64,000 nt of DNA from Ruminococcus sp. Its GTDB lineage: Bacteria; Bacillota; Clostridia; Oscillospirales; Ruminococcaceae. Numbering within the stretch: the first letter of the stretch is position 1; each line of letters opens with the position of its first letter. The notes beneath the pieces are model-generated. The model was not told the DNA's origin. It made no database searches and saw nothing but the letters and a program-made list of their open reading frames with translations. Where the stretch lies: the NCBI GenBank assembly GCA_017460665.1, contig JAFUAO010000017.1, positions 1 to 64,000 on the forward strand, in the 5' to 3' direction. The position numbers and the translations under genes were made by a program. Of this stretch, positions 51,476 to 60,536 are shown one piece after another.

Positions 51476-52437
51476 TTTTCCTCCAGCCATTTTGCGGCAT
51501 CGAGTGCGTGGTAGGTGATGATGATACCTGCCCCGGCACGCTTTATTGACGTTAGGTTTTCCAGAACTATGCGCTTTTCGTCGATCCAGCCACGCTCCGC
51601 AGCCGCCTTCACCATGGAGTACTCTCCGCTGACGTTGTAGGCCGCAAGTGGCGTATCGAAGCGGTCACGGGCTGCCCGGACGACGTCCAGATAAGCCAGC
51701 GCCGGCTTCACCATGACGATGTCTGCGCCCTCGGCGATGTCCTCCTCGATCTCAAGAAGAGCCTCCCTGACGTTTGCACAGTCCATTTGGTAGGAGCGCC
51801 TGTCCCCGAATCCGGGAGCGGAATCCGCAGCATCCCTAAATGGCGAATAATAGCCCGATGCGAACTTTGCACTGTAGGCCATGATCGGCGTGTTCAGGAA
51901 ACCGGCCTCGTCCAGAGCCTGACGGATAGCGGCGACTCTGCCGTCCATCATATCCGAAGGAGCGATGATATCGGCGCCGGCCTTGGCCAGACTTACCGCC
52001 ATTTTCCCCAGCAAGGGAAGGGTCTCGTCGTTGAGGATCTCGCAGCCGCAGACCACTCCGCAGTGGCCGTGGGAGGTGTACTCGCAAAGGCACACGTCGG
52101 CAACGGCAAGGAGCTCCGGGAAACGCTTCTTTATGCGGCGCACGGCCTGCTGAGCTATCCCGTCGTCATCATAGGCGGAGGTGGCCAGCTCGTCCTTGAC
52201 CTTTGGGATCCCGAAGATCATGACCCCGGCGATCCCGGCCTCGGCGATCCGGTCCAGCTCCTCGTCCAATCGGTCGATGGACCACCGGAAGATCCCCGGC
52301 ATAGAGTCCACAGGCGTCTTGATCCCGATGCCCTCCTCCACGAAGATCGGGTATATCAGCTCCCCGGCGGTGAGCCTGGTCTCACGGACCAGATCTCTCA
52401 GCGCCCCGGAGGAGCGAAGTCTTCTAAATCGTTTCAT
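51472..52437 (-). CDS. hemB: Porphobilinogen synthase
   Basis: 321 residues. Zn-type active site DVCLCEYTSHGHCGVV (three Cys), the catalytic lysines in SAKFASGYYSPFRDA and VKPALAYLD. Condenses two ALA molecules. It overlaps the fusion gene upstream by 14 bases. Confidence 0.97.
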   Translation of the reverse strand: MKRFRRLRSSGALRDLVRETRLTAGELIYPIFVEEGIGIKTPVDSMPGIFRWSIDRLDEELDRIAEAGIAGVMIFGIPKVKDELATSAYDDDGIAQQAVRRIKKRFPELLAVADVCLCEYTSHGHCGVVCGCEILNDETLPLLGKMAVSLAKAGADIIAPSDMMDGRVAAIRQALDEAGFLNTPIMAYSAKFASGYYSPFRDAADSAPGFGDRRSYQMDCANVREALLEIEEDIAEGADIVMVKPALAYLDVVRAARDRFDTPLAAYNVSGEYSMVKAAAERGWIDEKRIVLENLTSIKRAGAGIIITYHALDAAKWLEEK

Positions 52438-53887
52438 TTTTTGCCTCCCTGATGATAGTTTTTACGATCCCCTCGGCAGTGTGGGGCTGGGCCACGGTCG
52501 CCCGCCCGAAAGCTGTCCGGGCGGCGGACGCAGTTTCCTCTCCGATACAGATCACAGCGGCGTTTCCCGGCAGTATATAGCCCAGATCCACAAAGCCCCG
52601 GACCCCTGCGGCGCTGCCGAACACCACGAAGGAGCACTCCTCGGGCAGCTCTCCCTCAGCCTCGAAGCAGGTGCTGTAAAGAGGGATCTCCTCATAGCCG
52701 ATACCGGCTGTTCCCAGCCTTTTTGCCAGCTCCGGCGAGCCGTTCTCGTTCCGCAGGATCAGGACCCTGTCCCCTGCGGAGAGCTGCGCTGTAAGGAGCT
52801 CTCCCAAGGCGGCGGAGGTGAACTCCTCCGGCACCAGATCCGCAGTCAGCCCGTGCTCCTCCAAGGCGGCGGCAGTAGAGCTCCCCACCGCAGCCAGCTT
52901 GACACCTGCAAGGCTCCGCAGATCCGCCTTCGTCGCCCTGATCCTGCGGAAAAACAGCTCTGCGCCATGCCTGCTGGTGAAGGCCAGAGCACTGTAGCTC
53001 CCCACCTGAGAAAGGGCCCGGTCAAGGGCGGAGCTGTCCCTATTCTCGACGATCTTCACTAGGCTGAGCTCCGTCACCGCAGCGCCCTTTTCCGCAAGGA
53101 GCCGCCCTGTCCGGCCGGTGAAGCTCTCCGTTCCCACAACAGCAGCGGAAACTCCGCTAAGCTCCAAATGAGCGCTGTCACGCAGGTCCTCAGCGGAAGT
53201 CGCTCCCACCACGATGATCGCCGGAGAAGGGCTGTTTTTCGCCTTTTCCGCAATGTCACAGAGGCGGCCTCGCACGGTCCTCTGCCGAGGAGAAGCGCCC
53301 TCCGAGATCACCGCCGCCGGAGTTTCCGGGGACATCCCCCCACGGATCAGCCCGGCAGAGATCTCATCCAGCTTGGCCAGCCCCATGAGGAAGACCAGCG
53401 TTTCCTCCGACTCTCCATACCGCTCGAAGGACTGCTCCCCGTCGGCTGTGGAGGCCGTTATCACTCGAAATCCCCGGCTCACCCGGCGCTCTGTCACCGG
53501 GATCCCGGCCAGCTCCGGCACCGCTATGCAAGAGGAGATCCCCGGCACCACCTCGAAGGGCACGCCGGCCTCCCGAAGAGCTGCTATCTCCTCGCTGCTG
53601 CGTCCGAAAACGAAGGGGTCGCCGCCCTTCAGCCGGACCACGGTCTCCCCGGAAAGCGCCAGCTCCACCAGCAGCCTGCTGATCTGCTCCTGAGGGACGC
53701 TGTGGGCTCCGGAGCGCTTACCAACGGCTATTTTTCGGGAGTTTTCCGGCACAAAACGCAAGATCCGCCGGTCCGCTAAGGCGTCATATGCCACGGCAGT
53801 GCAACTCTCAAGGAGCTCCTTTCCACGGAGCGTCAGCAGCTCCGGGCCGCCGCAGCCGGCTCCCACAAGATAGACCTTTCCCGTCAA
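52424..53887 (-). CDS. cobA-hemD: Fused uroporphyrinogen-III C-methyltransferase/uroporphyrinogen-III synthase
   Basis: 487 residues. Residues 1-235 are SUMT (VYLVGAGCGGPELLTLRG, VRLKGGDPFVFGRSSEE, GISSCIAVPELAGIPVTERRVS split). Residues about 245-487 are HemD-like (AALEEHGLTADLVPEEFTSAALGE and VVFGSAAGVRGFVDLG). One polypeptide therefore closes the uroporphyrinogen III ring and methylates it to precorrin-2, the first step toward siroheme. Overlaps hemC by 4 bases. Confidence 0.95.
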   Translation of the reverse strand: MTGKVYLVGAGCGGPELLTLRGKELLESCTAVAYDALADRRILRFVPENSRKIAVGKRSGAHSVPQEQISRLLVELALSGETVVRLKGGDPFVFGRSSEEIAALREAGVPFEVVPGISSCIAVPELAGIPVTERRVSRGFRVITASTADGEQSFERYGESEETLVFLMGLAKLDEISAGLIRGGMSPETPAAVISEGASPRQRTVRGRLCDIAEKAKNSPSPAIIVVGATSAEDLRDSAHLELSGVSAAVVGTESFTGRTGRLLAEKGAAVTELSLVKIVENRDSSALDRALSQVGSYSALAFTSRHGAELFFRRIRATKADLRSLAGVKLAAVGSSTAAALEEHGLTADLVPEEFTSAALGELLTAQLSAGDRVLILRNENGSPELAKRLGTAGIGYEEIPLYSTCFEAEGELPEECSFVVFGSAAGVRGFVDLGYILPGNAAVICIGEETASAARTAFGRATVAQPHTAEGIVKTIIREAKNETI

Positions 53888-54756
53888 AGCTCCCTCACCA
53901 GCCTTTCCGCCAAGGCAGAGCGCTCCTGTATCGGGGCGCTGCCGGAGGCTATTTTTCGCTGATCCAAGGTCACTGACAGCCGGATCTGTCCACCGCTGAC
54001 CTCTGCCAGAGCCCCTACCGGAGTGGAGCAGCCGGCGTTCAGGAGCCGCAGCACCTCACGCTCGGTCTCGAAGCACAGCATTGTATCCGGATCATTGATC
54101 TTCCGCAGTATTTCGGCAAATTTGCCCTCTCGGGACTGTACTGCGATGATCCCCTGACAGGGCGCCGGCAGGGACTCCTCCGGGGCGAGCTGCCGGTAGA
54201 CGAACCGTGGGTCGGCGTCCATGCCAAGGCGGCTCAGCCCGGCCTGTGCCAGCAGTATGCAGTCGTACTCGCCGTCGTGGAGCTTCTGGAGCCGAGTGTC
54301 CACATTTCCCCGAATATCGGCAAAAACGCTGTTTGGAAGTAGCCTTGACGCAGCGTTTTTCCGGCGGTTGCTGCTGGTTCCCACACGGTACTCCGCAAGA
54401 GGATCTGCGGACAGCTTTTCGGCAAGATCCCGGCGGATCACGAGGGTATCCAGCGGACAGGCCCTTGGCAAAACGGCCCCGATAACGGTCCCGGCCGCCA
54501 GCGAAATGGCCATATCCTTGGCGCTGTGGACGGCGATGTCGATCTCTCCGGCAGTCAGCGCAGCCTCGATCTCGCCTATGAAAACTCCCCTGCCGCCGAT
54601 CCGGTCGATGGGCCTGTCGGTGACTCTGTCGCCCTTGGTGGAGATCCTGACGAGCTCTGTCTCGGCCTCCGGAAATGCCGAGATCACGGCATTTTCCACC
54701 ATTTCCGCCTGGATAACTGCCAGCCGACTGCCACGGGTACCGATCCTGATCTTCAT
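53884..54756 (-). CDS. hemC: Hydroxymethylbilane synthase
   Basis: 290 residues with IRIGTRGSRLAVIQAEMV at the N-terminus, AVHSAKDM, and the dipyrromethane cofactor Cys in LLNAGCSTPVGALAEV. Joins four porphobilinogens. A 4-base overlap with the dehydrogenase gene upstream. Confidence 0.97.
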   Translation of the reverse strand: MKIRIGTRGSRLAVIQAEMVENAVISAFPEAETELVRISTKGDRVTDRPIDRIGGRGVFIGEIEAALTAGEIDIAVHSAKDMAISLAAGTVIGAVLPRACPLDTLVIRRDLAEKLSADPLAEYRVGTSSNRRKNAASRLLPNSVFADIRGNVDTRLQKLHDGEYDCILLAQAGLSRLGMDADPRFVYRQLAPEESLPAPCQGIIAVQSREGKFAEILRKINDPDTMLCFETEREVLRLLNAGCSTPVGALAEVSGGQIRLSVTLDQRKIASGSAPIQERSALAERLVREL

Positions 54757-55373
54757 CCTTCCGCCTCCTCTAAAATTTCCTCGATCTGGGCGCTGTCAGG
54801 GAGCTCCTCCCCGGTCAGACAACGCTCAAGAATGGCCTCCATAGCCAGTTTCCGGGCGATCTCTGTAGGAAAGCGCTCCAAGATCCCGGGACGTACCTGA
54901 GCCAGCAGCAGTCCGATCTCAGTCAGCCTGCCGCTGAGGAGCTCCCGGGACTTTTCCGCAAGATACCGGGCAAAAACAGGGCTCGCTCCCCCGGTAGAGA
55001 TCCCGGCAGTAACACAGCCTGAGCGCACTATCGCCGGGAAAATGAAGCTGCACTTCGCCTTGTCGTCGACGGTGTTCACCGGGATCCTGCGCTCACTGCA
55101 AAGCCCGAAGATCCGGGCTCCGAGGGCCTCGTCGCCAGTTGCAGAGATCACCATGAAGGCGCCCTCCAGATCGCTGTCCCGGAACTCCCGGCGGATCCGC
55201 TCCACCGGCAGCTCCTCGAAGCCGGGGCAAAACTCCGGCGACACCGCTCTGATCTTAGGCTCGAAGGGCAGCAGCTTTTCGGCCTTGCGAAGGGCCACCT
55301 TCCCGCCGCCGACGATCAGGCAGAGCTTGCCGGAAATATCCGAAAAAAAGGGAAAATACGCCATTTCACTCAC
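54753..55373 (-). CDS. Precorrin-2 dehydrogenase/sirohydrochlorin ferrochelatase (Met8-like)
   Basis: 206 residues. NAD loop LIVGGGKVALRKAEKLL near 17, catalytic Asp region NTVDDKAKCSFIFPA, and TAGISTGGASPVFARYLAEKSREL. Homologous to yeast Met8p and CysG-N. It oxidises precorrin-2 and inserts iron, giving siroheme. The operon therefore needs no other ferrochelatase. Start ATG 55373 lies just inside the hemA end; another ATG is three codons on. Confidence 0.93.
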   Translation of the reverse strand: MSEMAYFPFFSDISGKLCLIVGGGKVALRKAEKLLPFEPKIRAVSPEFCPGFEELPVERIRREFRDSDLEGAFMVISATGDEALGARIFGLCSERRIPVNTVDDKAKCSFIFPAIVRSGCVTAGISTGGASPVFARYLAEKSRELLSGRLTEIGLLLAQVRPGILERFPTEIARKLAMEAILERCLTGEELPDSAQIEEILEEAEG

Positions 55374-56490
55374 CCAGTCCTTCCAGCGCTCTCAGCACCG
55401 CTTCAAAGTGGTCCGACGCCAGCTCGTCACGGAGCCGGTAGATCAGCTCCGTGGGCGTGAGCCTCCCGATCGCCGCCGAGGTCCTCTCCAGCTTCGGGAG
55501 AAATCCCCGGAATATCAGCTTTTTCCGCAGCTCGTCCAGCTCCTGATCGATGATCTCCTCAGCCTGTGCAGCGCTGGTCATTTTCAGCTCATTGTTCCGT
55601 CCGGCCAGCTCCCGGAAATGGTCGATCCCGATCAGCTCCACCCCCGGCAGCTTCGCCGCAGAGCTGTCGATGTCCGCCGGGACCGCAAGGTCGATGAACA
55701 GCCGTTTTTTGCCGTCATTCAGCCATTTTCTCAGCTCCGCAGCAGTCACAGTATAGTGGGGGCTGGAGGTGGCACTGATCACGCAGTCGGCCCCCGCTAT
55801 GTACTGATAACGGCGGTCGTACTCCACCATTTCGGCGCCCTTGGGAACAGCTCTCATGGAATGGCTGCGGAAGGTAGCGGCGGCAGTGACGTTCTTGTGA
55901 GAGAGGAGGTTTTTCAGCACGCTGCTGCCGATCTTGCCTGAGGCTCCGATCACCAGCACCCGGACGTTCTCCCCGAAAGCGGCGGCCTCATTTGCAGCCA
56001 AGGTCGCCGCAGAGACCGAGCTCTTCGACAGGGCGGTCTCCGTTTTTATGCGCTTGGCACATGTTATCGCCGCCTGAAAAACGGTGTTCAGCTCAGCGTC
56101 GGTGCGGCCCTGAGAGGCGGCCTCCTGATAGGCGTTCTTCACCTGCCCCAAGATCTCGTCCTCGCCGATGATCATGGAGTCTATGCCGCTGGCCACCCGA
56201 AAAAGGTGCAGCGCCGCCTTGGTGCCGGTATAGCTGAGGACCACCCCTGCGATCTCCTCCGGGATCGTGTCTCCGGCAGCGGCAAGGCACTCCAGCACAG
56301 CGTCGCTGAGGCAGGGCAGATCTCCCGAAAAATAGAGCTCCGTGCGGTTGCAGGTACACAGGATCACCGAGGCTCCGATCCCCCGGATAGCAAGCTCGGC
56401 GGCAAGGTCGCTGCGGCTCTGATCGCTGAAGGCGAAGCGGCTGCGGAGCTCCCTGTCGGCCCGTTTATGGTCAATACTGAGGCAATTCAT
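55366..56490 (-). CDS. hemA: Glutamyl-tRNA reductase
   Basis: 374 residues. SLCTCNRTELYF-like motif (ILCTCNRTELYFSG) with the catalytic Cys, HLFRVASGIDSMIIGEDEILGQVK, NADPH loop VLVIGASGKIGSSV. A short C-terminal dimerisation helix compared with 420-residue forms. First gene of the siroheme operon, reducing Glu-tRNA made by gltX at 28.8 kb. Upstream GAAGGACGG. Confidence 0.95.
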   Translation of the reverse strand: MNCLSIDHKRADRELRSRFAFSDQSRSDLAAELAIRGIGASVILCTCNRTELYFSGDLPCLSDAVLECLAAAGDTIPEEIAGVVLSYTGTKAALHLFRVASGIDSMIIGEDEILGQVKNAYQEAASQGRTDAELNTVFQAAITCAKRIKTETALSKSSVSAATLAANEAAAFGENVRVLVIGASGKIGSSVLKNLLSHKNVTAAATFRSHSMRAVPKGAEMVEYDRRYQYIAGADCVISATSSPHYTVTAAELRKWLNDGKKRLFIDLAVPADIDSSAAKLPGVELIGIDHFRELAGRNNELKMTSAAQAEEIIDQELDELRKKLIFRGFLPKLERTSAAIGRLTPTELIYRLRDELASDHFEAVLRALEGLGE

Positions 56491-56509
56491 TTTCTCACCG
56501 TCCTTCTTA

Positions 56510-56517
56510 TTACTATG
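56510..56517. promoter_or_regulatory. TTACTATG motif at the hemA promoter
   Basis: Same 8-mer as in the metY and sbp promoters. On the minus strand CATAGTAA lies just downstream of the -10, a place suited to repression. Confidence 0.5.
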
Positions 56518-56519
56518 AT

Positions 56520-56548
56520 ATTATAGCACAGAATTCCGAGCAAGTCAA
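56520..56548 (-). promoter_or_regulatory. Promoter of the siroheme operon
   Basis: Minus strand TTGACT-N17-TATAAT with TGC before the -10, about 30 bases from the hemA ATG. Confidence 0.85.
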
Positions 56549-56586
56549 TATGTTTTGTAGAATTTAAGTCCGTTTTTTCCAAAACG

Positions 56587-56622
56587 CAAAAAGGGCCGCA
56601 GAATAGCCTTCCGCAGCCCTTT
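56587..56622 (-). terminator. Terminator of the sulfate transport operon
   Basis: Long stem AAAGGGCTGCGGA with TCTGCGGCCCTTT, then TTG on the minus strand, just after cysA. Confidence 0.75.
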
Positions 56623-56628
56623 GTATAT

Positions 56629-57687
56629 TCAGATGACAACAGACTCTTCCCGAAGAGCGCTGTTCTCCACCAGCCTGACCTCGTTGCCCTTGGTGACGAA
56701 GATCCGGTAGATGAACACGTCCACCACCTCGCCCACGTTGACGGGCTCCTGGTCCAGCTCACGGCGAGCGGTAAAGACGCTGCCGTTGCAGTTCACAGTA
56801 AATTCGATGTAATTTCCCCGGAAGGCCACTCGCTCCACGGTGCCCTCCACAGCAGAGCTCTTGTACTTCTGGATCTCGTCCTTCTTGGTGATCTTAATGA
56901 ACTCGGGGCGAACGATCGCCTTGTCGTAGCTCTCTACCTCCTCGAAGGACCTAAAAGCAGCGTAGTCTGCAAGCTCGGCGGTCTGGCCGAAAAATGCCGA
57001 AGTGAAGGCAGTTTTCGGGTTCTGGTAAACATCTATGGGAGTCCCGGCCTGCTCGATACGGCCGCTGTTGGTGACGATGATCTCGTCGGCCACCTCAATG
57101 GCCTCGTCCTGATCGTGGGTAACGAAAATGCTGGTCACGCCCAGCTTGGCGATCATCTCCTTCAGCCAGCTCCTGAGCTCCTGACGGACCTTAGCGTCGA
57201 TCGCAGCAAAGGGCTCGTCAAGGAGGAGCACCTGAGGATTTGGCGCAAGTGCTCTTGCGAAGGCCACTCTCTGACGCTGTCCGCCGGAGAGCTGGCTGGG
57301 ATAGCGGTCCTCGAAGCCTTCAAGTCCCACCAGCTTTATCAGCTCACGGACCCTTGGTGTGATAGTCTTTTTGTCGGCCTTCTGTACACGGAGCCCGAAG
57401 GCAACGTTCTCGAACACCGTCATATAGCGGAAAAGTGCGTAGCTCTGGAAAACGAAGCCGATCCCACGCTTGCTGGCAGGAACGTCGTTGACCACCTTGC
57501 CGTCGATGATGATCTCACCGCTGTCGGGCTTCTCAAGGCCGGCGATCATGCGGAGGATCGTGGTCTTTCCGCTGCCGCTGGGTCCCAAAAGACCGATCAG
57601 CTTTCCCTTTTCTATGCCGAAGCTGACGTTGTCTGAGGCCTTGAAGTCCCCGTAGGTCTTGTTAACATTTTTCAGCTCAATGTACAT
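56629..57687 (-). CDS. cysA: Sulfate ABC transporter ATP-binding protein
   Basis: 352 residues: Walker A LLGPSGSGKTTILRM, signature LSGGQRQRVAFARAL, Walker B VLLLDEPFAAID, then a C-terminal TOBE-like domain (VVRPEFIKITKK...). Energises uptake of sulfate or thiosulfate. It overlaps cysW by 11 bases. Confidence 0.95.
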   Translation of the reverse strand: MYIELKNVNKTYGDFKASDNVSFGIEKGKLIGLLGPSGSGKTTILRMIAGLEKPDSGEIIIDGKVVNDVPASKRGIGFVFQSYALFRYMTVFENVAFGLRVQKADKKTITPRVRELIKLVGLEGFEDRYPSQLSGGQRQRVAFARALAPNPQVLLLDEPFAAIDAKVRQELRSWLKEMIAKLGVTSIFVTHDQDEAIEVADEIIVTNSGRIEQAGTPIDVYQNPKTAFTSAFFGQTAELADYAAFRSFEEVESYDKAIVRPEFIKITKKDEIQKYKSSAVEGTVERVAFRGNYIEFTVNCNGSVFTARRELDQEPVNVGEVVDVFIYRIFVTKGNEVRLVENSALREESVVI

Positions 57688-58564
57688 TTTTCTTCACCCT
57701 TCCGATGTATTCCACCACGCTCCTGATGATGAGTATGATCACTGCAAACACCACGAGGATACTTGATACCGCAAACGCCGGCATGAATTTGTTGTCGCCG
57801 AAGAGGATCTCCACATGGAGCGGCAGAGTGACGGTCTTTCCTCTCAGATGTCCGGAAAGTACCGAAACAGCGCCGAATTCGCCCATAGCTCTCGCTGCGC
57901 AGAGAACTACTCCGTACAGCAGCGCCCACTTGATGTGGGGAAGAGTTATCCTGCGGAAGATCGTGAAGCCTCCTGCGCCCATCATGGCCGCAGCCTCCTC
58001 CTCGTCGGTGCCGATAGCCTCCAGAACGGGGATCAGCTCTCTTGAGATGAAGGGGAAGGTCACGAAAACGGTTGCCAGTATTATGCCTGGCACCGCATAT
58101 ACCACCTCAAGGCCGTGCTCCTCCAAAAACGGGAATATAGCGCTCTGGCGGCCGAAGGTCAGCACATAGATCAGTCCGGCGATGATCGGCGAGACCGTTA
58201 CCGGAAGGTCGATCAGGGTCACCAGGAGCTTCTTCCCACGGAAGTGGAACCTTGTGACTGCCCACGCAGCACACAGACCGAATATCGTGTTGATCACAAC
58301 TGCGAAAACAGTCGCCTCCAGCGTCAGCTTTACGGCGCTTACGGTGTCCTCGTCGGTGACTGCCGAGGCGTACTCGGCAAAGCCCTTTTTCAGGGACTCG
58401 GTGATCACTGTTATCAGCGGGAGCACCAGCATCACTACGAGGAACAGCACGCTTATCCCGATCAGCAGCAGCCTTACTGCCTTTGAGCCACGGGTGGTCT
58501 CATGGATCTCGCCGGTGCCTTCACGGGAAACGACCTGCACCTGCTTTACAGCACTCTCGGCCAT
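57677..58564 (-). CDS. cysW: Sulfate ABC transporter permease CysW
   Basis: 295 residues, six predicted membrane helices, with the EAA-loop EEEAAAMMGAGGFTIFRRITLP near residue 195 and the family-specific RAMGEFGAVSVLSGH. Partner of CysT. One base after the cysT stop. Confidence 0.93.
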   Translation of the reverse strand: MAESAVKQVQVVSREGTGEIHETTRGSKAVRLLLIGISVLFLVVMLVLPLITVITESLKKGFAEYASAVTDEDTVSAVKLTLEATVFAVVINTIFGLCAAWAVTRFHFRGKKLLVTLIDLPVTVSPIIAGLIYVLTFGRQSAIFPFLEEHGLEVVYAVPGIILATVFVTFPFISRELIPVLEAIGTDEEEAAAMMGAGGFTIFRRITLPHIKWALLYGVVLCAARAMGEFGAVSVLSGHLRGKTVTLPLHVEILFGDNKFMPAFAVSSILVVFAVIILIIRSVVEYIGRVKKNVH

Positions 58565-58565
58565 A

Positions 58566-59396
58566 TCAGTGACCTCCCTTCAGGATCTTGGAATTTCTTA
58601 TCTGTATAAGGTTGACTATGAACAGTATCAGGAAGGCCGCTGCCAGCATGACGAGTGCTATCGCCGTGGCGCTGGAGTAGTCGTATTCCTGGAGCTCTGA
58701 CATGATCATCAGCGGAGTTATCTCTGTCTCAAAGGGCTTGTTGCCGGCTATGAAGACTACGCTTCCGTACTCGCCGAGGCATCTGCCGAATGCAAGACCG
58801 AAGCCCGTGAATATCGCAGGGCGGAGCTCCGGGAGGATGACCTTCCGGAAGATCTGTCCACGGCTCGCTCCGAGGATACCGGCCGCCTCCTCATAGAGGG
58901 GGTCCAGCTTCTCGAGCACCGGCTGAACGGTCCGCACAACGAATGGTATGCCGATGAATATCAGGGCAATAATAATGCCGAGCTGAGTGTACGCTATCTT
59001 GATACCGGCTTTTGCGAAGAGCCCTCCCATGAAGCCTGTGTCGGCGTAGAGCGATGTCAGGGAGATGCCTGCCACCGCTGTGGGAAGGGCGAAGGGCAGC
59101 TCTATAAGGCCGTCCAGGAGCCGCTTGAAGGGGAAGTCGTACCTCACTAGGACCCAAGCAAGGATAACTCCCATGACAGCGTTCACCGCCGATGCGATGA
59201 AGGCCGTCAGCAGGCTCACCCGGAAGCTGGCTAGAACACGCTTCCTGGTGATCACCTCGACGATGTCGCTAAGGCTCAGCTTTGCGGTAAAGACCACCAG
59301 CGACGCCAGCGGTATCAGCACCACTATGCTAAGTATTGCCAGCGTCACGCCCATGGTCAGGCCGAAGCCGGGTATTATCCTCACTTTTTTCTTCAT
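58566..59396 (-). CDS. cysT: Sulfate ABC transporter permease CysT
   Basis: 276 residues with six hydrophobic segments, EAA-loop LYEEAAGILGASRGQIFRKVILPEL and GRCLGEYGSVVFIAGNKP, the hallmark of CysT/CysU. Follows sbp after 24 bases. Confidence 0.93.
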   Translation of the reverse strand: MKKKVRIIPGFGLTMGVTLAILSIVVLIPLASLVVFTAKLSLSDIVEVITRKRVLASFRVSLLTAFIASAVNAVMGVILAWVLVRYDFPFKRLLDGLIELPFALPTAVAGISLTSLYADTGFMGGLFAKAGIKIAYTQLGIIIALIFIGIPFVVRTVQPVLEKLDPLYEEAAGILGASRGQIFRKVILPELRPAIFTGFGLAFGRCLGEYGSVVFIAGNKPFETEITPLMIMSELQEYDYSSATAIALVMLAAAFLILFIVNLIQIRNSKILKGGH

Positions 59397-59420
59397 ATTT
59401 ATCCCTCTGCTTTAGTAAGA

Positions 59421-60458
59421 TCAGGCCTCGCCCTCGAAGATCTGGTCGAAGAGGCCGCCGTCGGAGAAGTGCTTCTCGAATGCCTCGTCCCAGCCGCCGA
59501 AGTCGTTGATAGTAACGAGGTCTATATCAAGGTCGAAGGTGTCGCTGAACTCTGCCAGTACCTGCTCATTGGAGGGACGGTAGAAGTTCTCGCCGGCGAT
59601 ACGCTGAGCCTCCTCAGAGTAGAGGTAGTTCAGGTACTCAGTAGCCACCTCACGGGTGCCGTTCTTGTCAACTACCTTGTCAACTATTGCGACAGAGGGC
59701 TGAGCAAGGATACTGATGCTGGGAGTCACGATCTCGTAATCGTCGGGGTACTCCTGGAGCGACAGGAAGGCCTCGTTCTCCCAAGCAAGGAGCACGTCGC
59801 CCTGACCGTTCTCAACGAAGGAGGTCGTTGCTCCTCTTGCGCCGGAATCCAGTACCAGAACGTGCTTGTAGAGCTCGGTAACGTAGTCGATGACCTTCTG
59901 CTCGTCGTTGTTGTACTCGCCCTGAGCCCAAGCCCAAGCAGCAAGGTAGTTCCAGCGAGCGCCGCCGGAGGTCTTAGGATTGGGAGTGATGATGCCCACG
60001 TCCTCCTTCACAAGGTCGCCCCAGTCAAGGATATTCTTGGGGTTGCCCTTCCTTACGAGGAATACGATAGTGGAGGTATAGGGCGAGCTGTCCAGCGGGA
60101 ATTCGTCCACCCAGCCGGGCTCGATAAGGCCTGCGTCCTCAACGGCCTTGACATCGTACTCCAGAGCCAGAGTCACAACGTCGGCCGGATTTCCGTTAGC
60201 CACCTCAAGGGCCTGCTTGCCGGAGCCGCCGTGGGACTGAGTGATCTCAACTGTGGAGTCGTGGTCGGCCTCCCAGTGCTTCTTGAAGGCCTCGTTGTAT
60301 GCGGCGTAGAGCTCACGGGTGGGATCGTAGGAAACGTTTATGATCGAGAAATTCTTGTTCTCAGCGGCCTCGGACTTGCTTCCGCAGGAAACGAAAGCGG
60401 AAGCTCCTGTGACGATAGCCAGTGCAAGTGCAGATAAACGGAATACTTTACTTTTCAT
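59421..60458 (-). CDS. sbp: Sulfate-binding lipoprotein
   Basis: 345 residues. Lipobox ASAFVSCG, then the mature Sbp/CysP fold with NVSYDPTRELYAAYNEAF and SHGGSGKQALEVANGNPADVVTLALEYDV, which line the sulfate site, and PNPKTSGGARWNYLAAWAWA. ATG 60458 has GAGG upstream. It opens the transport operon, about 60 bases downstream of a candidate leader peptide. Confidence 0.95.
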   Translation of the reverse strand: MKSKVFRLSALALAIVTGASAFVSCGSKSEAAENKNFSIINVSYDPTRELYAAYNEAFKKHWEADHDSTVEITQSHGGSGKQALEVANGNPADVVTLALEYDVKAVEDAGLIEPGWVDEFPLDSSPYTSTIVFLVRKGNPKNILDWGDLVKEDVGIITPNPKTSGGARWNYLAAWAWAQGEYNNDEQKVIDYVTELYKHVLVLDSGARGATTSFVENGQGDVLLAWENEAFLSLQEYPDDYEIVTPSISILAQPSVAIVDKVVDKNGTREVATEYLNYLYSEEAQRIAGENFYRPSNEQVLAEFSDTFDLDIDLVTINDFGGWDEAFEKHFSDGGLFDQIFEGEA

Positions 60459-60481
60459 ATCAAAAACCTCTTTCTTAAATA

Positions 60482-60536
60482 GCAAAAAATATCGAAATAT
60501 AGCGGATGATCAAAGATCAACAGCGGATCATTCCGC
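60482..60536 (-). promoter_or_regulatory. Candidate leader-peptide-controlled attenuator hairpins
   Basis: On the minus strand GCGGAATGATC (60526-60536) can pair with GATCATCCGC (60502-60511), a 10-bp stem with one bulge. Alternatively GCGGA and TCCGC in 60523-60536 pair locally. The Cys codon and stop of the small ORF lie in the loop of the long hairpin. A T-rich stretch (six T at about 60484-60490) follows at a distance, so a classic intrinsic terminator is not certain. Confidence 0.5.

Noticed and set aside
56491..56628. A further leader peptide before hemA
   Set aside because: The leader from the promoter to the ATG is only about 25 bases and holds no start codon with a ribosome binding site.
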